Source: Brevibacterium sp. CS2 (GTDB lineage Bacteria > Actinomycetota > Actinomycetes > Actinomycetales > Brevibacteriaceae). From it: 64,000 nt of DNA. The DNA lies in NCBI RefSeq assembly GCF_005280295.1, contig NZ_CP040020.1, positions 2,480,001 to 2,544,000 on the forward strand, written 5' to 3'. The translations under genes and the position numbers were made by a program. Positions 1 through 8,040 of the stretch are shown in pieces. Positions within the stretch are counted from its first letter, which is position 1, and every line of letters starts with the position of its first letter. The notes below the pieces were generated by a model. The model was not told where the DNA came from, made no database searches, and saw only the letters and a list, made by a program, of their open reading frames with translations.

Positions 1-230
1 GGGCAGTGGGCGGCGAGGACGGAGCAGGCGACCTCGCGCCCGGCGAGCGAGCCGAGGGGGAAGTCGTGGAGCGGTCGCTCCCCCGCTGTCGGCTTGTACA
101 CCGCACGCAGCACCGCATCGCCGTCCGCGACGGTGACGAGGCGGGTGTCGTTCGAGGCACCGGGGATGCGGCCGAGCTGCTCGATCGCACCGGAGAGCAG
201 GAGGTCGCGCGCCGCCTGCGCCGAGGACAT
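1..230 (-). CDS. SCO1664 family protein, PI3/4-kinase-like (partial, 3' end outside window)
   Basis: Only the first 76 codons are present; the rest lies to the left of the window. The ATG at 228-230 overlaps the TGA of the DUF3090 gene by one base, so the two are translationally coupled. The N-terminus reads MSSAQAARDLLLSGAIEQLG and is followed by VYKPTAGERPLHDFP and GSLAGREVA, the signature of the actinobacterial SCO1664 family, which resembles the ATP-binding lobe of phosphatidylinositol 3/4-kinases (the K in YKP is the presumed nucleotide-binding lysine). Its substrate is not known. In other actinobacteria this gene follows a histidine phosphatase and DUF3090 and often precedes mshC; the downstream neighbour here cannot be seen. 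Confidence 0.85.
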   Translation of the reverse strand, partial: MSSAQAARDLLLSGAIEQLGRIPGASNDTRLVTVADGDAVLRAVYKPTAGERPLHDFPLGSLAGREVACSVLAAHC

Positions 231-796
231 CAGCGGGCGACCCCGTTGGCCCGCGGACAGATGTGGCCCTCGGGGTCGAGGGGCAGCGAGCAGAAGGGGC
301 AGTCCTGCCGACCGGCGTTGACGACCTGGTCGGCGCGGCGGGAGAACTCGCGGGCGCGGGCCGCGCTGAGCACCACGCGCAGCCGGTCGCGGTCCTCGGA
401 CTCGTCGTCGGGCTCGGCGCTCGTCCCGGATTCGGCGTCGGTGCGGGTGAACTCGAAGCACTCGACGACCATGTGCTCGGCGACGGTGTCCCAGCCCAGG
501 CTCATCGTGCCGACCCGGAACTCCGATTCGACCGGCACGCTGAGACCGGCGTTGTCGATGAGCTCCTCGCGCGGTGCGAGCGGGATCGACTGGGGATCCG
601 AGGACTTCGAGCGGACGAGGTCGAGGAGTTCGTTCATCCGCTCCCCGAGCATCTCCACCTGCTCCTTCTCGAGCGTCACGGTGGTCACCCGCTGATCGGT
701 CCGGGCCTGGAGGAAGAAGGTCCGCTCGCCGGGCAGCCCGACGGTCCCGACGACGAACCTGTCCGGGGCGGGATGATCGAATACCTGCGCAGCCAT
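230..796 (-). CDS. DUF3090 family protein
   Basis: The 188-residue protein begins MAAQVFDHPAPDRFVVGTVG and continues GERTFFLQA and VTLEKEQV, the typical opening of the actinobacterial DUF3090 family, at full family length. The C-terminus carries CPFCSLPLDPEGHICPR, a C-x2-C...H-x-C cluster that could bind a metal. Function is unknown. It is coupled by a one-base stop/start overlap to the SCO1664 gene. A TAGGCT box at 803-808 lies six bases before the ATG, suggesting a leaderless transcript. The usual phosphatase partner is not directly upstream but sits about 2.4 kb away (3150-3848). Confidence 0.88.
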   Translation of the reverse strand: MAAQVFDHPAPDRFVVGTVGLPGERTFFLQARTDQRVTTVTLEKEQVEMLGERMNELLDLVRSKSSDPQSIPLAPREELIDNAGLSVPVESEFRVGTMSLGWDTVAEHMVVECFEFTRTDAESGTSAEPDDESEDRDRLRVVLSAARAREFSRRADQVVNAGRQDCPFCSLPLDPEGHICPRANGVAR

Positions 797-907
797 GCCC
801 CCAGCCTATGACACGGCCTCCCGCACCGCTTCACATGGGATGACGCCCGGACGGACCGCGACCCGGAAGGGTTACGCCGGTGCGCCGGGTGGGGGTACAT
901 TTGGGGC

Positions 908-1237
908 ATGAGCCTTGAACCGCACGTGGCACTCGAAGACTTCCTCTCCGCTGTTCGCGAGCACTACGCGGCAGCCGCGCACCGCACCTCCGACACCGAC
1001 CCGCGGGTGGAGGCGAGCTACATGGCGCTCGCCGACGCGTTCGAGCTCTACGAGGACGCGCTCTACACCGCGTTCGACGAGGTCACCCCGTTCGAGCTGT
1101 TCGACGACGTCGAGGACGCCAAGGACGATGACGAAGACGACGATCTCGAGGACGATGACGAGGACGACGACTTCGACGATGACGATGACGATGATGATGA
1201 TGACTTCGACGACGAGGACGACGACTCCGTGCGCTGA
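908..1237 (+). CDS. small protein with poly-aspartate C-terminal tail
   Basis: The protein has 109 residues. Residues 1-70 look folded and helical (MSLEPHVALEDFLSAVREHY, then ASYMALADAFELYEDALYTAFDE). From about residue 72 to the end it is almost pure Asp/Glu, with a run of ten Asp near residues 91-100. The N-terminal part resembles short acidic proteins of Micrococcales that are sometimes annotated as primosomal protein, but I know no demonstrated function. A TACATT box at 896-901 sits six bases before the ATG, the leaderless arrangement seen elsewhere here. The tail could mimic nucleic acid or chelate cations; this is inference. The gene stands alone between divergent and convergent neighbours. 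Confidence 0.7.
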   Translation: MSLEPHVALEDFLSAVREHYAAAAHRTSDTDPRVEASYMALADAFELYEDALYTAFDEVTPFELFDDVEDAKDDDEDDDLEDDDEDDDFDDDDDDDDDDFDDEDDDSVR

Positions 1238-1276
1238 GCGCGCGGCGTCACTCCACGGCGAGCCGCACCGCCGGCC

Positions 1277-2179
1277 TCAGGGGTCCGAGATCTGATCGAG
1301 CGCGTCGCGGATCTCCGGCTCGAGCACGAACTCGCTGTCGAGGATCTCGCGCAGCTGCGCGACCGAGCGCGGACCGACGAGCGAGCACGCCACCGGCAGC
1401 GCCCGGTTCCAGGCGAGCGCCACATCGAGCGGCGACACCCCGAGCCCGGCGGCGGCCTTCGTCACCCCGGCCATGACCTGCTCCGACTCCGCGGTGAGCT
1501 TCTCCGTCACCCACTCGCGTCCGGCACCGGCGGCGCGCGAGTCGCGCGGCACCCCGGTGGCGTATCGGCCGGGCAGGATCCCGCGGCCGAGCGCGGAACC
1601 GGCGATGACGCCGATCCCCAGGTACTCCGCTGCCGGCAGCACTTCGCTCTCGGCACGGCGGTCGAGGAGCGAGAGCTCGGACAGGGCCGCGACGAGGGGG
1701 ATCCCGGCGGCGCGCAGCACCGCGAGCTGCCAACCGGTGTGGTGGGCCGCCGCGACGTGGACCACCGCCCCGCTGCGCAGCACGGTATCGAGCGCCGAGG
1801 CGGTCTCCGCGAACGGCACCTGGGCGTCGAAGCCCTCGAGGACGAGCACATCGAGGCGATCGCGGCCGGTCCGCCGGAGGAGCGATTCGACCTGGGTGAG
1901 GATCGTGCGGCGGCCGAGCGACAGGCGCGCGCCGCGGGTGTCGACATCGACCCCGACACGAGCGATGAGAGCGATCTCGGAGGGAAGACTCAGGCTCCCC
2001 ACGACCTCGGCGGCCGGGGAGGCGAAGGACGGCAGCTCGAGCACCGTCCCGCCCGCCTCCGCGTAGGCGTCGACGAGCTCCTGGGCGGTCTCCGCGCTCA
2101 CGCGGTGCCCCCATTCGAAAGTCCCCAGACCGAGCTCGGAGACCTCGAGACCTGACGTTCCCACACGGTTGATGCGCAT
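1277..2179 (-). CDS. aldo/keto reductase family protein lacking the catalytic tetrad
   Basis: About 300 residues with the overall AKR pattern: N-terminal INRVGTSGLEVSELGLGTFE, a middle region matching the barrel, and a C-terminal GPRSVAQLREIL resembling the NADP(H)-binding end. The four catalytic positions are changed: the FDTAxxYG motif (Asp, Tyr) is LELPSFAS, the TK lysine motif is AR (IALIARVG), and the histidine strand is LDVLVLE. It is therefore probably not an oxidoreductase and may bind cofactor or a partner. I choose the ATG at 2177-2179 because it lies eight bases after a TAACCT box (2188-2193) and gives the family N-terminus; an upstream ATG at 2185 adds two residues. It is divergent from uppP. 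Confidence 0.8.
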   Translation of the reverse strand: MRINRVGTSGLEVSELGLGTFEWGHRVSAETAQELVDAYAEAGGTVLELPSFASPAAEVVGSLSLPSEIALIARVGVDVDTRGARLSLGRRTILTQVESLLRRTGRDRLDVLVLEGFDAQVPFAETASALDTVLRSGAVVHVAAAHHTGWQLAVLRAAGIPLVAALSELSLLDRRAESEVLPAAEYLGIGVIAGSALGRGILPGRYATGVPRDSRAAGAGREWVTEKLTAESEQVMAGVTKAAAGLGVSPLDVALAWNRALPVACSLVGPRSVAQLREILDSEFVLEPEIRDALDQISDP

Positions 2180-2287
2180 ATTCATTGAGGTTACCCGACC
2201 GGAGGACTACCCTGGTCTGGGCCTCCCGTGCAGGTGAGGCCGCCTCGTCGCCCCTCGTGGCGACGTCTCCTGCGAAGAAGGACATTG

Positions 2288-3115
2288 ATGGACTGGTTGA
2301 TCGCTGCCGTGCTCGGCGTCGTCCAGGGACTCACCGAGTTCCTCCCGATCTCCTCGTCGGCCCACCTGCGGATCGTCGGCGAGTTCCTCCTGCCGGGCGA
2401 GGACCCGGGGGCGTTCTTCACCGCGATCGTGCAGATCGGCACCGAGACCGCGGTCCTCGTCTACTTCTGGAGCGACATCGTCGGGATCATCCGCTCCTGG
2501 TGCGCCTCGCTCGTCGGACGGCGGGAGAAGGGCGACCCGCAGGCGCGCCTCGGCTGGCTCATCATCCTCGGCTCGATCCCGATCGGGGTGCTCGGCCTCG
2601 CGTTCCAGGACGCGATCGACAGCGTGCTGCGCAACCTCTGGATCACCGGCGCGATGCTCATCGTGTTCGGCATCATCCTCGGCATCGCGGACCGGGTCGG
2701 TTCCCGCGAGCGCGGCCTGGAGGACATGACCTGGGGGCAGGGCATCGTCTACGGCCTCGCCCAGGCGATGGCGCTCATCCCGGGCGTGTCGCGCTCCGGC
2801 GGCACGATCATCGCCGGCCGGCTCATGGGATTCACCCGCGAGTCGGCCGCCCGCTACTCGTTCCTGCTCGCGGTCCCGGCCGTCATGGCCTCGGGGTTCT
2901 ACGGGCTCGTCAAGAGCCTGGGCGAGCCGATGGTGCTCGGCTGGGGTCCGACGGTCCTCGCGACCGCCGTGTCCTTCGTCGTCGGCTACGTCGTCATCGT
3001 CGGGTTCCTCAAGTTCATCCAGACGAAGTCGTTCGCGATCTTCGTCTGGTACCGGGTGGCGCTCGGCCTCCTCGTGTTCGTGCTGCTCGGCACCGGAGTG
3101 CTCTCCGCGGTCTGA
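2288..3115 (+). CDS. uppP: undecaprenyl-diphosphatase UppP (BacA)
   Basis: This integral membrane enzyme dephosphorylates undecaprenyl pyrophosphate so that the lipid carrier of peptidoglycan synthesis is recycled; it also gives bacitracin tolerance. Sequence support is the family start [20 protein letters not shown] followed by ISSSAHL (first catalytic motif), and the second motif GVSRSGGTI near residue 180, spread over about eight hydrophobic segments. Length, 275 residues, is normal. The ATG at 2288 follows a GAAGAAGGA ribosome-binding site and matches the family start; an upstream in-frame start at 2228 would add a 20-residue Arg-rich extension. Confidence 0.95.
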   Translation: MDWLIAAVLGVVQGLTEFLPISSSAHLRIVGEFLLPGEDPGAFFTAIVQIGTETAVLVYFWSDIVGIIRSWCASLVGRREKGDPQARLGWLIILGSIPIGVLGLAFQDAIDSVLRNLWITGAMLIVFGIILGIADRVGSRERGLEDMTWGQGIVYGLAQAMALIPGVSRSGGTIIAGRLMGFTRESAARYSFLLAVPAVMASGFYGLVKSLGEPMVLGWGPTVLATAVSFVVGYVVIVGFLKFIQTKSFAIFVWYRVALGLLVFVLLGTGVLSAV

Positions 3116-3149
3116 TTCCGGCGGGATCGGCGGTCCGAGCCGGGTGCGC

Positions 3150-3848
3150 TCAGCGGCCGCCGCCCACGGCTCCCGCCTCACCCGTGCGGCCGGAGGCCGT
3201 CACCGACATCGCGGTGACCGTCGGGTAGCCCGTCTCCGGGTACGTCACGACGCTGAGCGAGCCGGGTGCGACGGCGATCCGCTGGAACGCGTCGAGCGGC
3301 ATGTCGAGCGCGGCGGCGAGCACCGCCTTGATGATGTCGCCGTGCGCCACGACGACGCCCACCGGCACCCGCGTCCCGCCCGCTCCCCCTGCATCCCCCG
3401 CTCCGGCGTCGGGCACCTGACGGGCACGGAGGTCGGCGACGAAGGCGTCGACCCCGGTCACGGCGCGGGCGGCGGCATCGCGCAGCGATTCGCCCCCCGG
3501 GAACTCCATCGACGACGGCGAGCGCGCGACCCGCTGCCATTCGGGGAGCTCCTTGAGCTCGGCGAGCCGGCGGCCCGACCACGTCCCGTAGTCGACCTCG
3601 GCGAACTCGGGCGCCTCGCGCACCCCGGGCGCGGTGATCCCGGTCAGGAGCAGCGCAGCGGTCTCGCGGCAGCGCTGCACCGTGGAGCAGCGCACCTCGG
3701 TCACGGCGCGGAAGGGAAAGATCTCCGCGAGGCCGCGGATCTGCTGCTCCCCGGCCGGGGTGAGCGACACGCCGGGCGTGCGGCCGGCGAGGACCCCGGC
3801 GGCGTTCGCCGAGCTCTCGCCGTGCCTGACGAGGACGATGTGGACCAT
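3150..3848 (-). CDS. histidine phosphatase family protein (MSMEG_4193 type)
   Basis: The 232-residue protein starts MVHIVLVRHGESSANAAGVL: RHGE is the phosphohistidine motif of the phosphoglycerate-mutase-like branch. LTPAGEQQIRGLA and a second histidine in VVAHGDIIKAVL complete the active site. In other actinobacteria this subfamily is encoded next to DUF3090 and SCO1664; here uppP and two other genes separate them. Substrate unknown. A TAGCCT box at 3855-3860 lies six bases before the ATG, suggesting leaderless transcription. A Gly/Ala/Pro-rich insertion around residues 150-165 is probably a flexible loop. Confidence 0.88.
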   Translation of the reverse strand: MVHIVLVRHGESSANAAGVLAGRTPGVSLTPAGEQQIRGLAEIFPFRAVTEVRCSTVQRCRETAALLLTGITAPGVREAPEFAEVDYGTWSGRRLAELKELPEWQRVARSPSSMEFPGGESLRDAAARAVTGVDAFVADLRARQVPDAGAGDAGGAGGTRVPVGVVVAHGDIIKAVLAAALDMPLDAFQRIAVAPGSLSVVTYPETGYPTVTAMSVTASGRTGEAGAVGGGR

Positions 3849-3942
3849 GCGCCCAGGCTAGCCCACGGCCCGGTGGTACAGTGACGCTCGATCACCGATC
3901 GACAGGCCCAGCACACTGCTGCACTCACTTCGCGGAGGAACG

Positions 3943-4146
3943 ATGAAGCGCACCCGGACCCCGGTGGAGTACGAGTTCCGCACCATCAGCTTCGCCCGCG
4001 ACACCACCCGCAGCGACGCCCGCACCCTGCTCACCGAGGAGGCCGAGTACGGCCGCTGGGAGCTCGCCCGGACCCGGATCGGAATGGGCGGATCCCGCAC
4101 CGTGTGGCTGCGCCGCCGCATCATCCGCGTGCAGCGCACCGCCTGA
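3943..4146 (+). CDS. DUF5703 family protein
   Basis: This 67-residue basic protein (KRTRTPVEYEFRTISFARDT, then LLTEEAEYGRWELARTRI and RRRIIRVQR) matches the short actinobacterial DUF5703 family over its whole length. It is likely a small beta-rich cytoplasmic protein of unknown role. The ATG follows a clear GCGGAGGAAC ribosome-binding site, and a TACAGT box near 3876 could be the -10. The stop at 4144-4146 is two bases before the GTG of the transporter gene, so the two are probably cotranscribed. Confidence 0.85.
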   Translation: MKRTRTPVEYEFRTISFARDTTRSDARTLLTEEAEYGRWELARTRIGMGGSRTVWLRRRIIRVQRTA

Positions 4147-4148
4147 TC

Positions 4149-5090
4149 GTGCGGCTCCCCCTCCTCCTCAGCGCCGTCGCGACGACGCTCGCCGGGTTCG
4201 GCATGGCCGTGCAGGGCAACGCCAACGCCGCCCTCGCCGGGATCACCGGCAACGGCCTGTTCGCCGCCACGGTGTCTTTCCTCGGTGGCCTGCTCGTCAT
4301 GCTCGTCGTCGCCCTCGTCTCCCCGCGCACCCGTCGCGGGCTGGCCCTCGTCGTGCGGCTTCTGCGCTCCCAGGAGGTCCCGTGGTGGATGACGCTCGGC
4401 GGCCTCGGCGGCGCCGCCGTCGTCATCGCGCAGTCGATCACGGTGCCGCTGTTCGGCGTCGCGGTGTTCACCATGGCGTTCGTCTCCGGTCAGCTCGCCG
4501 GCGCGCTCGTCGTCGACAACACCTCCCTGCCCCCGGGCGGACGGAAGTCCCTCAGCCTCCAGCGGGTGCTCGGTGTGGCGGTGGTGCTCGTCGGGGTCGT
4601 CGTGTCCCCGAGCGGCGTGCTCGAGCACGGCATCAGCTGGTGGGCGCCGTTCCTGCCGTTCCTCGCCGGGTCGATGACCGCCTTCCAGCAGGCGGCCAAC
4701 GGTCGGATCAAGCTGCGTTCGGCCTCGGCCGCGACCGCGACGTTCATCAACTTCCTCGGCGGGTCGATCTTCCTCGTCGCCGTGGCACTCTGCCTGCTCG
4801 CCGCCGGCGTCCGCTTCACCGGCCTGCCGGACCTGCCCGGTGAGTGGTGGACGCTCATGGGCGGTGTCATCGGAGTGGCCTTCATCGGGATCACGACGGT
4901 CTCCGTCGAGCACCTCGGGGTCCTCCTGCTCAGCCTGACCTCGCTGTTCGGCAGCCTCGTGGGCTCGCTCGTCATCGACCTGCTGTTCCCCGCCGCCGCG
5001 ACCCCGGTGACGTGGACGACCTACCTCGCGATGGCGATCGTGCTCTCCGGCGTGCTCATCGCCTCGCTCCCCCGGCGCCGGCGCACCTGA
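4149..5090 (+). CDS. DMT family transporter with two YdcZ (DUF606) domains
   Basis: A 313-residue membrane protein with about ten hydrophobic segments. It is an internal duplication of the YdcZ/DUF606 unit: the first half carries GFGMAVQGNANAALAGITGN with SFLGGLLVML, and the second half repeats FQQAANGRIKLRS with TFINFLGGSIFLV. The family belongs to the drug/metabolite transporter superfamily; substrates are mostly unknown. The GTG at 4149, two bases after the DUF5703 stop, is the preferred start; an ATG at 4104 inside DUF5703 would add 15 non-membrane residues. It is convergent with the M20 peptidase gene. Confidence 0.88.
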   Translation: MRLPLLLSAVATTLAGFGMAVQGNANAALAGITGNGLFAATVSFLGGLLVMLVVALVSPRTRRGLALVVRLLRSQEVPWWMTLGGLGGAAVVIAQSITVPLFGVAVFTMAFVSGQLAGALVVDNTSLPPGGRKSLSLQRVLGVAVVLVGVVVSPSGVLEHGISWWAPFLPFLAGSMTAFQQAANGRIKLRSASAATATFINFLGGSIFLVAVALCLLAAGVRFTGLPDLPGEWWTLMGGVIGVAFIGITTVSVEHLGVLLLSLTSLFGSLVGSLVIDLLFPAAATPVTWTTYLAMAIVLSGVLIASLPRRRRT

Positions 5091-5102
5091 GGTCCACGCC
5101 GC

Positions 5103-6467
5103 TCAGGCCTCGAGGAGGAAGCGGTGGAGCACCCGGGTGCCGAAGGTCAGCGCGGAGACCGGCACGCGCTCGTCGACACCGTGGAACATCGCCGGGAAGT
5201 CGAGGTCCCCGGTGAGGCGCAGCGGCGCGAATCCGTAGCCGTGGATCCCGAGCGCGGCCAGCGACTTGTTGTCGGTGCCGCCGGACAGCGTGTACGGCAG
5301 CACCCGCGCCCCGGGGTCCTCGGCGAGCAGGGAGGTCGTCATCGTGTCGACGAGCCGCCCGGAGAACGGCGCCTCGAGGGCGGGCGCCTCGATCTCGGTG
5401 AGCACCTCGACGTCGCTGCCCGCGAGCTCGCGGACCGTGCGCATGAGGGCGTCGTGCTCACCGGGCAGGGTGCGGCAGTCGATGAGCGCCTCGGCCGTCG
5501 AGGGGATGACGTTGTGCTTGTAGCCGGCGGACAGCAGGCTCGGGTTCGAGGTGTTGCGCAGGGTGGCGCCGACGAACTTCGCGACCGAACCGAGCTCGGC
5601 GAGCAGCTCCGGGTAGGTCTCCGCGCCGAAGGGCACACCGGTGATGTCGGACACGCCGCGCAGCAGGTCCTCGGTGGCCTGTGGGAGCTGCTCGGGCCAG
5701 GCGTGCGCACCGATCCGGGCGACCGCGGCGGCGAGCTTGGTCACCGGGTTGTCCTCGTTGATCTGCGAGCCGTGGCCGGCCGTGCCGCGGGCGACGAGCT
5801 TGAGCCAGGCGATCCCCTTCTCCGCGGTCTGCACGAGGTACACCCGCTGACCGCGCAGGTCGACGGAGTAGCCGCCGACCTCGGACACGGCCTCGGTCGC
5901 GTCGGTGAACAGGTGCGGGTGGTTCTCGACCATCCAGCGTGCGCCGTAGGTGCCGCCGGCCTCCTCGTCGGCGAAGAACGCGATGATGAGGTCGCGGCGG
6001 GGGCGCAGGCCGGTGCGCAGGTAGTTCCGCACGACGGCGATGATCATCGCGTCCATGTCCTTCATGTCGACCGCGCCGCGGCCCCAGATCAGGCCGTCGC
6101 GCTCTTCGGCGGAGAACGGGTCGACGGCCCACTCGGCGGCGTCGGCGGGCACGACGTCGGTGTGGCCGTGGACCACGAGGGCCGGGAGGCCGGGATCGCT
6201 GCCGGGGATGCGGGCGACGAGGCTCGCCCGGCCCGGCGAGGACTCCAAGATCTCCGAGTCGAGGCCCACCTCCGCGAACCACTCGGCGATCCGCTCCGCG
6301 GCGGGGCGCTCCGGCCGAGCGGTGTTCCCGCCCCAGTTCTGGGTGTCGAAGCGGATGAGCTCGCGGCAGATGCCGACCACCTCGGACTCCGCACTCGGGA
6401 TCTGCGCGCCGGTGTCCTGCTGCGCGGTGGACTGCGGGGAGCTGGGGTCGGGGGTCTGAGACGTCAT
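5103..6467 (-). CDS. M20/M25/M40 family metallopeptidase
   Basis: The 454-residue cytoplasmic protein is a di-zinc amidohydrolase of the ArgE/DapE/CPG2 group. Visible motifs are VVHGHTDVVPAD (first metal histidine and Asp), AVDMKDMDAM (bridging Asp), FADEEAGGTYGARW (catalytic Glu pair), and a late GGTDNKSL segment; the middle GHGSQINEDNPV belongs to the lid/dimerisation domain. Substrate class (dipeptide, N-acyl amino acid) cannot be set from sequence. I place the start at the ATG giving MTSQTPDPSS, since the reading frame upstream is low-complexity. It is the last gene of an apparent operon with fetA, fetB and the PIG-L gene. Confidence 0.9.
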   Translation of the reverse strand: MTSQTPDPSSPQSTAQQDTGAQIPSAESEVVGICRELIRFDTQNWGGNTARPERPAAERIAEWFAEVGLDSEILESSPGRASLVARIPGSDPGLPALVVHGHTDVVPADAAEWAVDPFSAEERDGLIWGRGAVDMKDMDAMIIAVVRNYLRTGLRPRRDLIIAFFADEEAGGTYGARWMVENHPHLFTDATEAVSEVGGYSVDLRGQRVYLVQTAEKGIAWLKLVARGTAGHGSQINEDNPVTKLAAAVARIGAHAWPEQLPQATEDLLRGVSDITGVPFGAETYPELLAELGSVAKFVGATLRNTSNPSLLSAGYKHNVIPSTAEALIDCRTLPGEHDALMRTVRELAGSDVEVLTEIEAPALEAPFSGRLVDTMTTSLLAEDPGARVLPYTLSGGTDNKSLAALGIHGYGFAPLRLTGDLDFPAMFHGVDERVPVSALTFGTRVLHRFLLEA

Positions 6468-6534
6468 CGGGGTCCTCGGTCGGTGGTCGGCGTGGTGCGG
6501 GCGGGCGGTGTCGGCCGGGTTCTCGGCCGTGGTG

Positions 6535-7224
6535 TCAGCCGTAGAGGCGGACGGCGATGTGCGGGGTGTCGAATCCCTCGACGGCGGTGGCGCGCTCGAT
6601 CTGGGCGCGCGCCTGCTCCTCGACGGGGGCGTCGGAGAGCGCCTGCAGGTAGCGCTCGTGGGCCATGAGCGAGGTGACGGCCGCATCGACGTGGCCGTCG
6701 ACGTCGACGACGTGGGTGGGCTCGCCGGCGAACTCGAGGATGTACTTCACACCCTGGTAGCGCTCGCCGGGGACGATCCACTCGTTCCCGGCGTCGGACA
6801 CCGCGTCGAGCGCTGCGAGTCCGACGTGCCGGTGGTCGGCAGAGTTCGGGTGCCGGCCCCCGAAGGTCTCGTGGAAGTTGAGCACCATGACGACCTCGGG
6901 GCGGAACCGCCGGATCTCCTCGGCGATCGCGGTCCGCAGCTCACGGGTGTACATGATCGAGCCGTCGGGCTCGTCGAGGAACACGAGGTGCTCGACTCCG
7001 ATCGCGGCGCAGGCGGCGCGCTGCTCGGCCTCCCGGATCCGCGCGGAATCCGCGGGCGGGAGCCCGGCGATGCCGGCCTCGCCGCGGCTCGCGAGCACGT
7101 AGCCCACGCGCTTCCCCTCGGCGAGCCAGCGCGCGACGGCTGCCGCCGAGCCGTACTCGGGGTCGTCCGGGTGGGCCATGACGAGGAGGACGGAGTCGAA
7201 GTCCTCCGGCAGGGTGTCGAGCAT
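6535..7224 (-). CDS. PIG-L family deacetylase
   Basis: This LmbE-like zinc hydrolase of 229 residues removes acyl groups from amino sugars or related compounds; mycothiol enzymes MshB and Mca belong to this family. The metal site is visible as VMAHPDDPEYG near residue 17 (AHPDD) and HRHVGLAALDAV near residue 125. The DEPDGSIMYT segment is typical of the group that clusters with general metabolism rather than MshB itself, so no specific substrate is proposed. It lies 21 bp after fetB and 67 bp before the peptidase gene, on the same strand. Confidence 0.88.
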   Translation of the reverse strand: MLDTLPEDFDSVLLVMAHPDDPEYGSAAAVARWLAEGKRVGYVLASRGEAGIAGLPPADSARIREAEQRAACAAIGVEHLVFLDEPDGSIMYTRELRTAIAEEIRRFRPEVVMVLNFHETFGGRHPNSADHRHVGLAALDAVSDAGNEWIVPGERYQGVKYILEFAGEPTHVVDVDGHVDAAVTSLMAHERYLQALSDAPVEEQARAQIERATAVEGFDTPHIAVRLYG

Positions 7225-7245
7225 GGGCGTCCTTTCGGATCGGGG

Positions 7246-8040
7246 TCAGCGGATGCGGTCGTCGCGGAGCCGGTCGCGGGCGTCGAAGTACGTGCGCGCG
7301 CCGAGGACGAGGGCGAGGAACACCGTCGTGCCGACGGCTCCCACGATACCGAGGAGGATCGCGATCTGATAGCCGATCGCGGTCATCGGGTCGACCCCGG
7401 CGAGGATCTGGCCGGTCATCATGCCGGGCAGGAACACGATCCCGGTGCCGAGCATGCTGTTGATCGTCGGCATGAGCGCGCTCTCGAAGGCGGAGCGGAC
7501 GAGCGGAGCGATGGCGGCACGCGGCGCGGCGCCGAGGCCGAGCGCGTCCTCGATCGCGTCGCGGTTCTCGCGCATCCCGTCGACGAGCGCCTTGAGGCCC
7601 AGGGTGATGCCGGTCATCGAGTTCCCGATGAGCATCCCGGCGATCGGGATGACGTAGCGCGGCTCGTACCAGGGGCTGAGCCCGACGACGACGAACAGGA
7701 ACCAGGCGACCGCGCCGGTGGTCCCGGCCGTCGAGGCGAGGACGACGACGCGGCGCAGCCCGAGCGACAGCCGGCCGCGGAACTTCCCGAGGATGGTGGC
7801 GACGGCGAACACCTGCATGAGCGCGAAGATCAGCCCGGTGAGCCACCAGCTGGGGTGGGCGAACACCCAGCCGAGCACGAGTCCGACGAGGACGAGCTGC
7901 ACGGTCATCCGCAGGCACGCCCACAGCATCTCCCCGCGCCGGCCCACCCGGGTCGCCACCATGAGCAGGAGCACGACGAGCACCATGACGAAGGCGAGGC
8001 CGACCTGCGGCCAGCCGAGCACGACGAGGCCGCCGCTCAT
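7246..8040 (-). CDS. fetB: ABC transporter permease FetB (UPF0014, iron export family)
   Basis: A 264-residue membrane protein with about seven hydrophobic segments. It matches the FetB/YbbM family: ACLRMTVQLVLVGLVLGWVF, IPIAGMLIGNSMTGITLGLK, then FLPGMMTGQILAGVDP. In E. coli FetAB lowers cellular iron and raises oxidative-stress resistance. Its ATG overlaps the fetA stop by four bases (ATGA), which fixes the start and indicates coupling. The cargo here is inferred by family only; related proteins have also been linked to other metals. Confidence 0.88.
   Translation of the reverse strand: MSGGLVVLGWPQVGLAFVMVLVVLLLMVATRVGRRGEMLWACLRMTVQLVLVGLVLGWVFAHPSWWLTGLIFALMQVFAVATILGKFRGRLSLGLRRVVVLASTAGTTGAVAWFLFVVVGLSPWYEPRYVIPIAGMLIGNSMTGITLGLKALVDGMRENRDAIEDALGLGAAPRAAIAPLVRSAFESALMPTINSMLGTGIVFLPGMMTGQILAGVDPMTAIGYQIAILLGIVGAVGTTVFLALVLGARTYFDARDRLRDDRIR

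Noticed and set aside
4104..4148. Upstream ATG for the YdcZ-type transporter
   Set aside because: It lies within DUF5703 and adds a His/Arg-rich peptide before the first helix; the GTG at 4149 directly after the DUF5703 stop is the better start.
5124..6668. Long open frames opposite real genes (for example 514 codons opposite the M20 peptidase, 745 codons at 6508-8745, 759 codons opposite the acyl-CoA oxidase)
   Set aside because: They are products of high GC: third-position bias in the real genes removes stops from the antisense frames. Their translations are Arg/Gly/Ala/Val-rich with no family motif and no ribosome-binding site.
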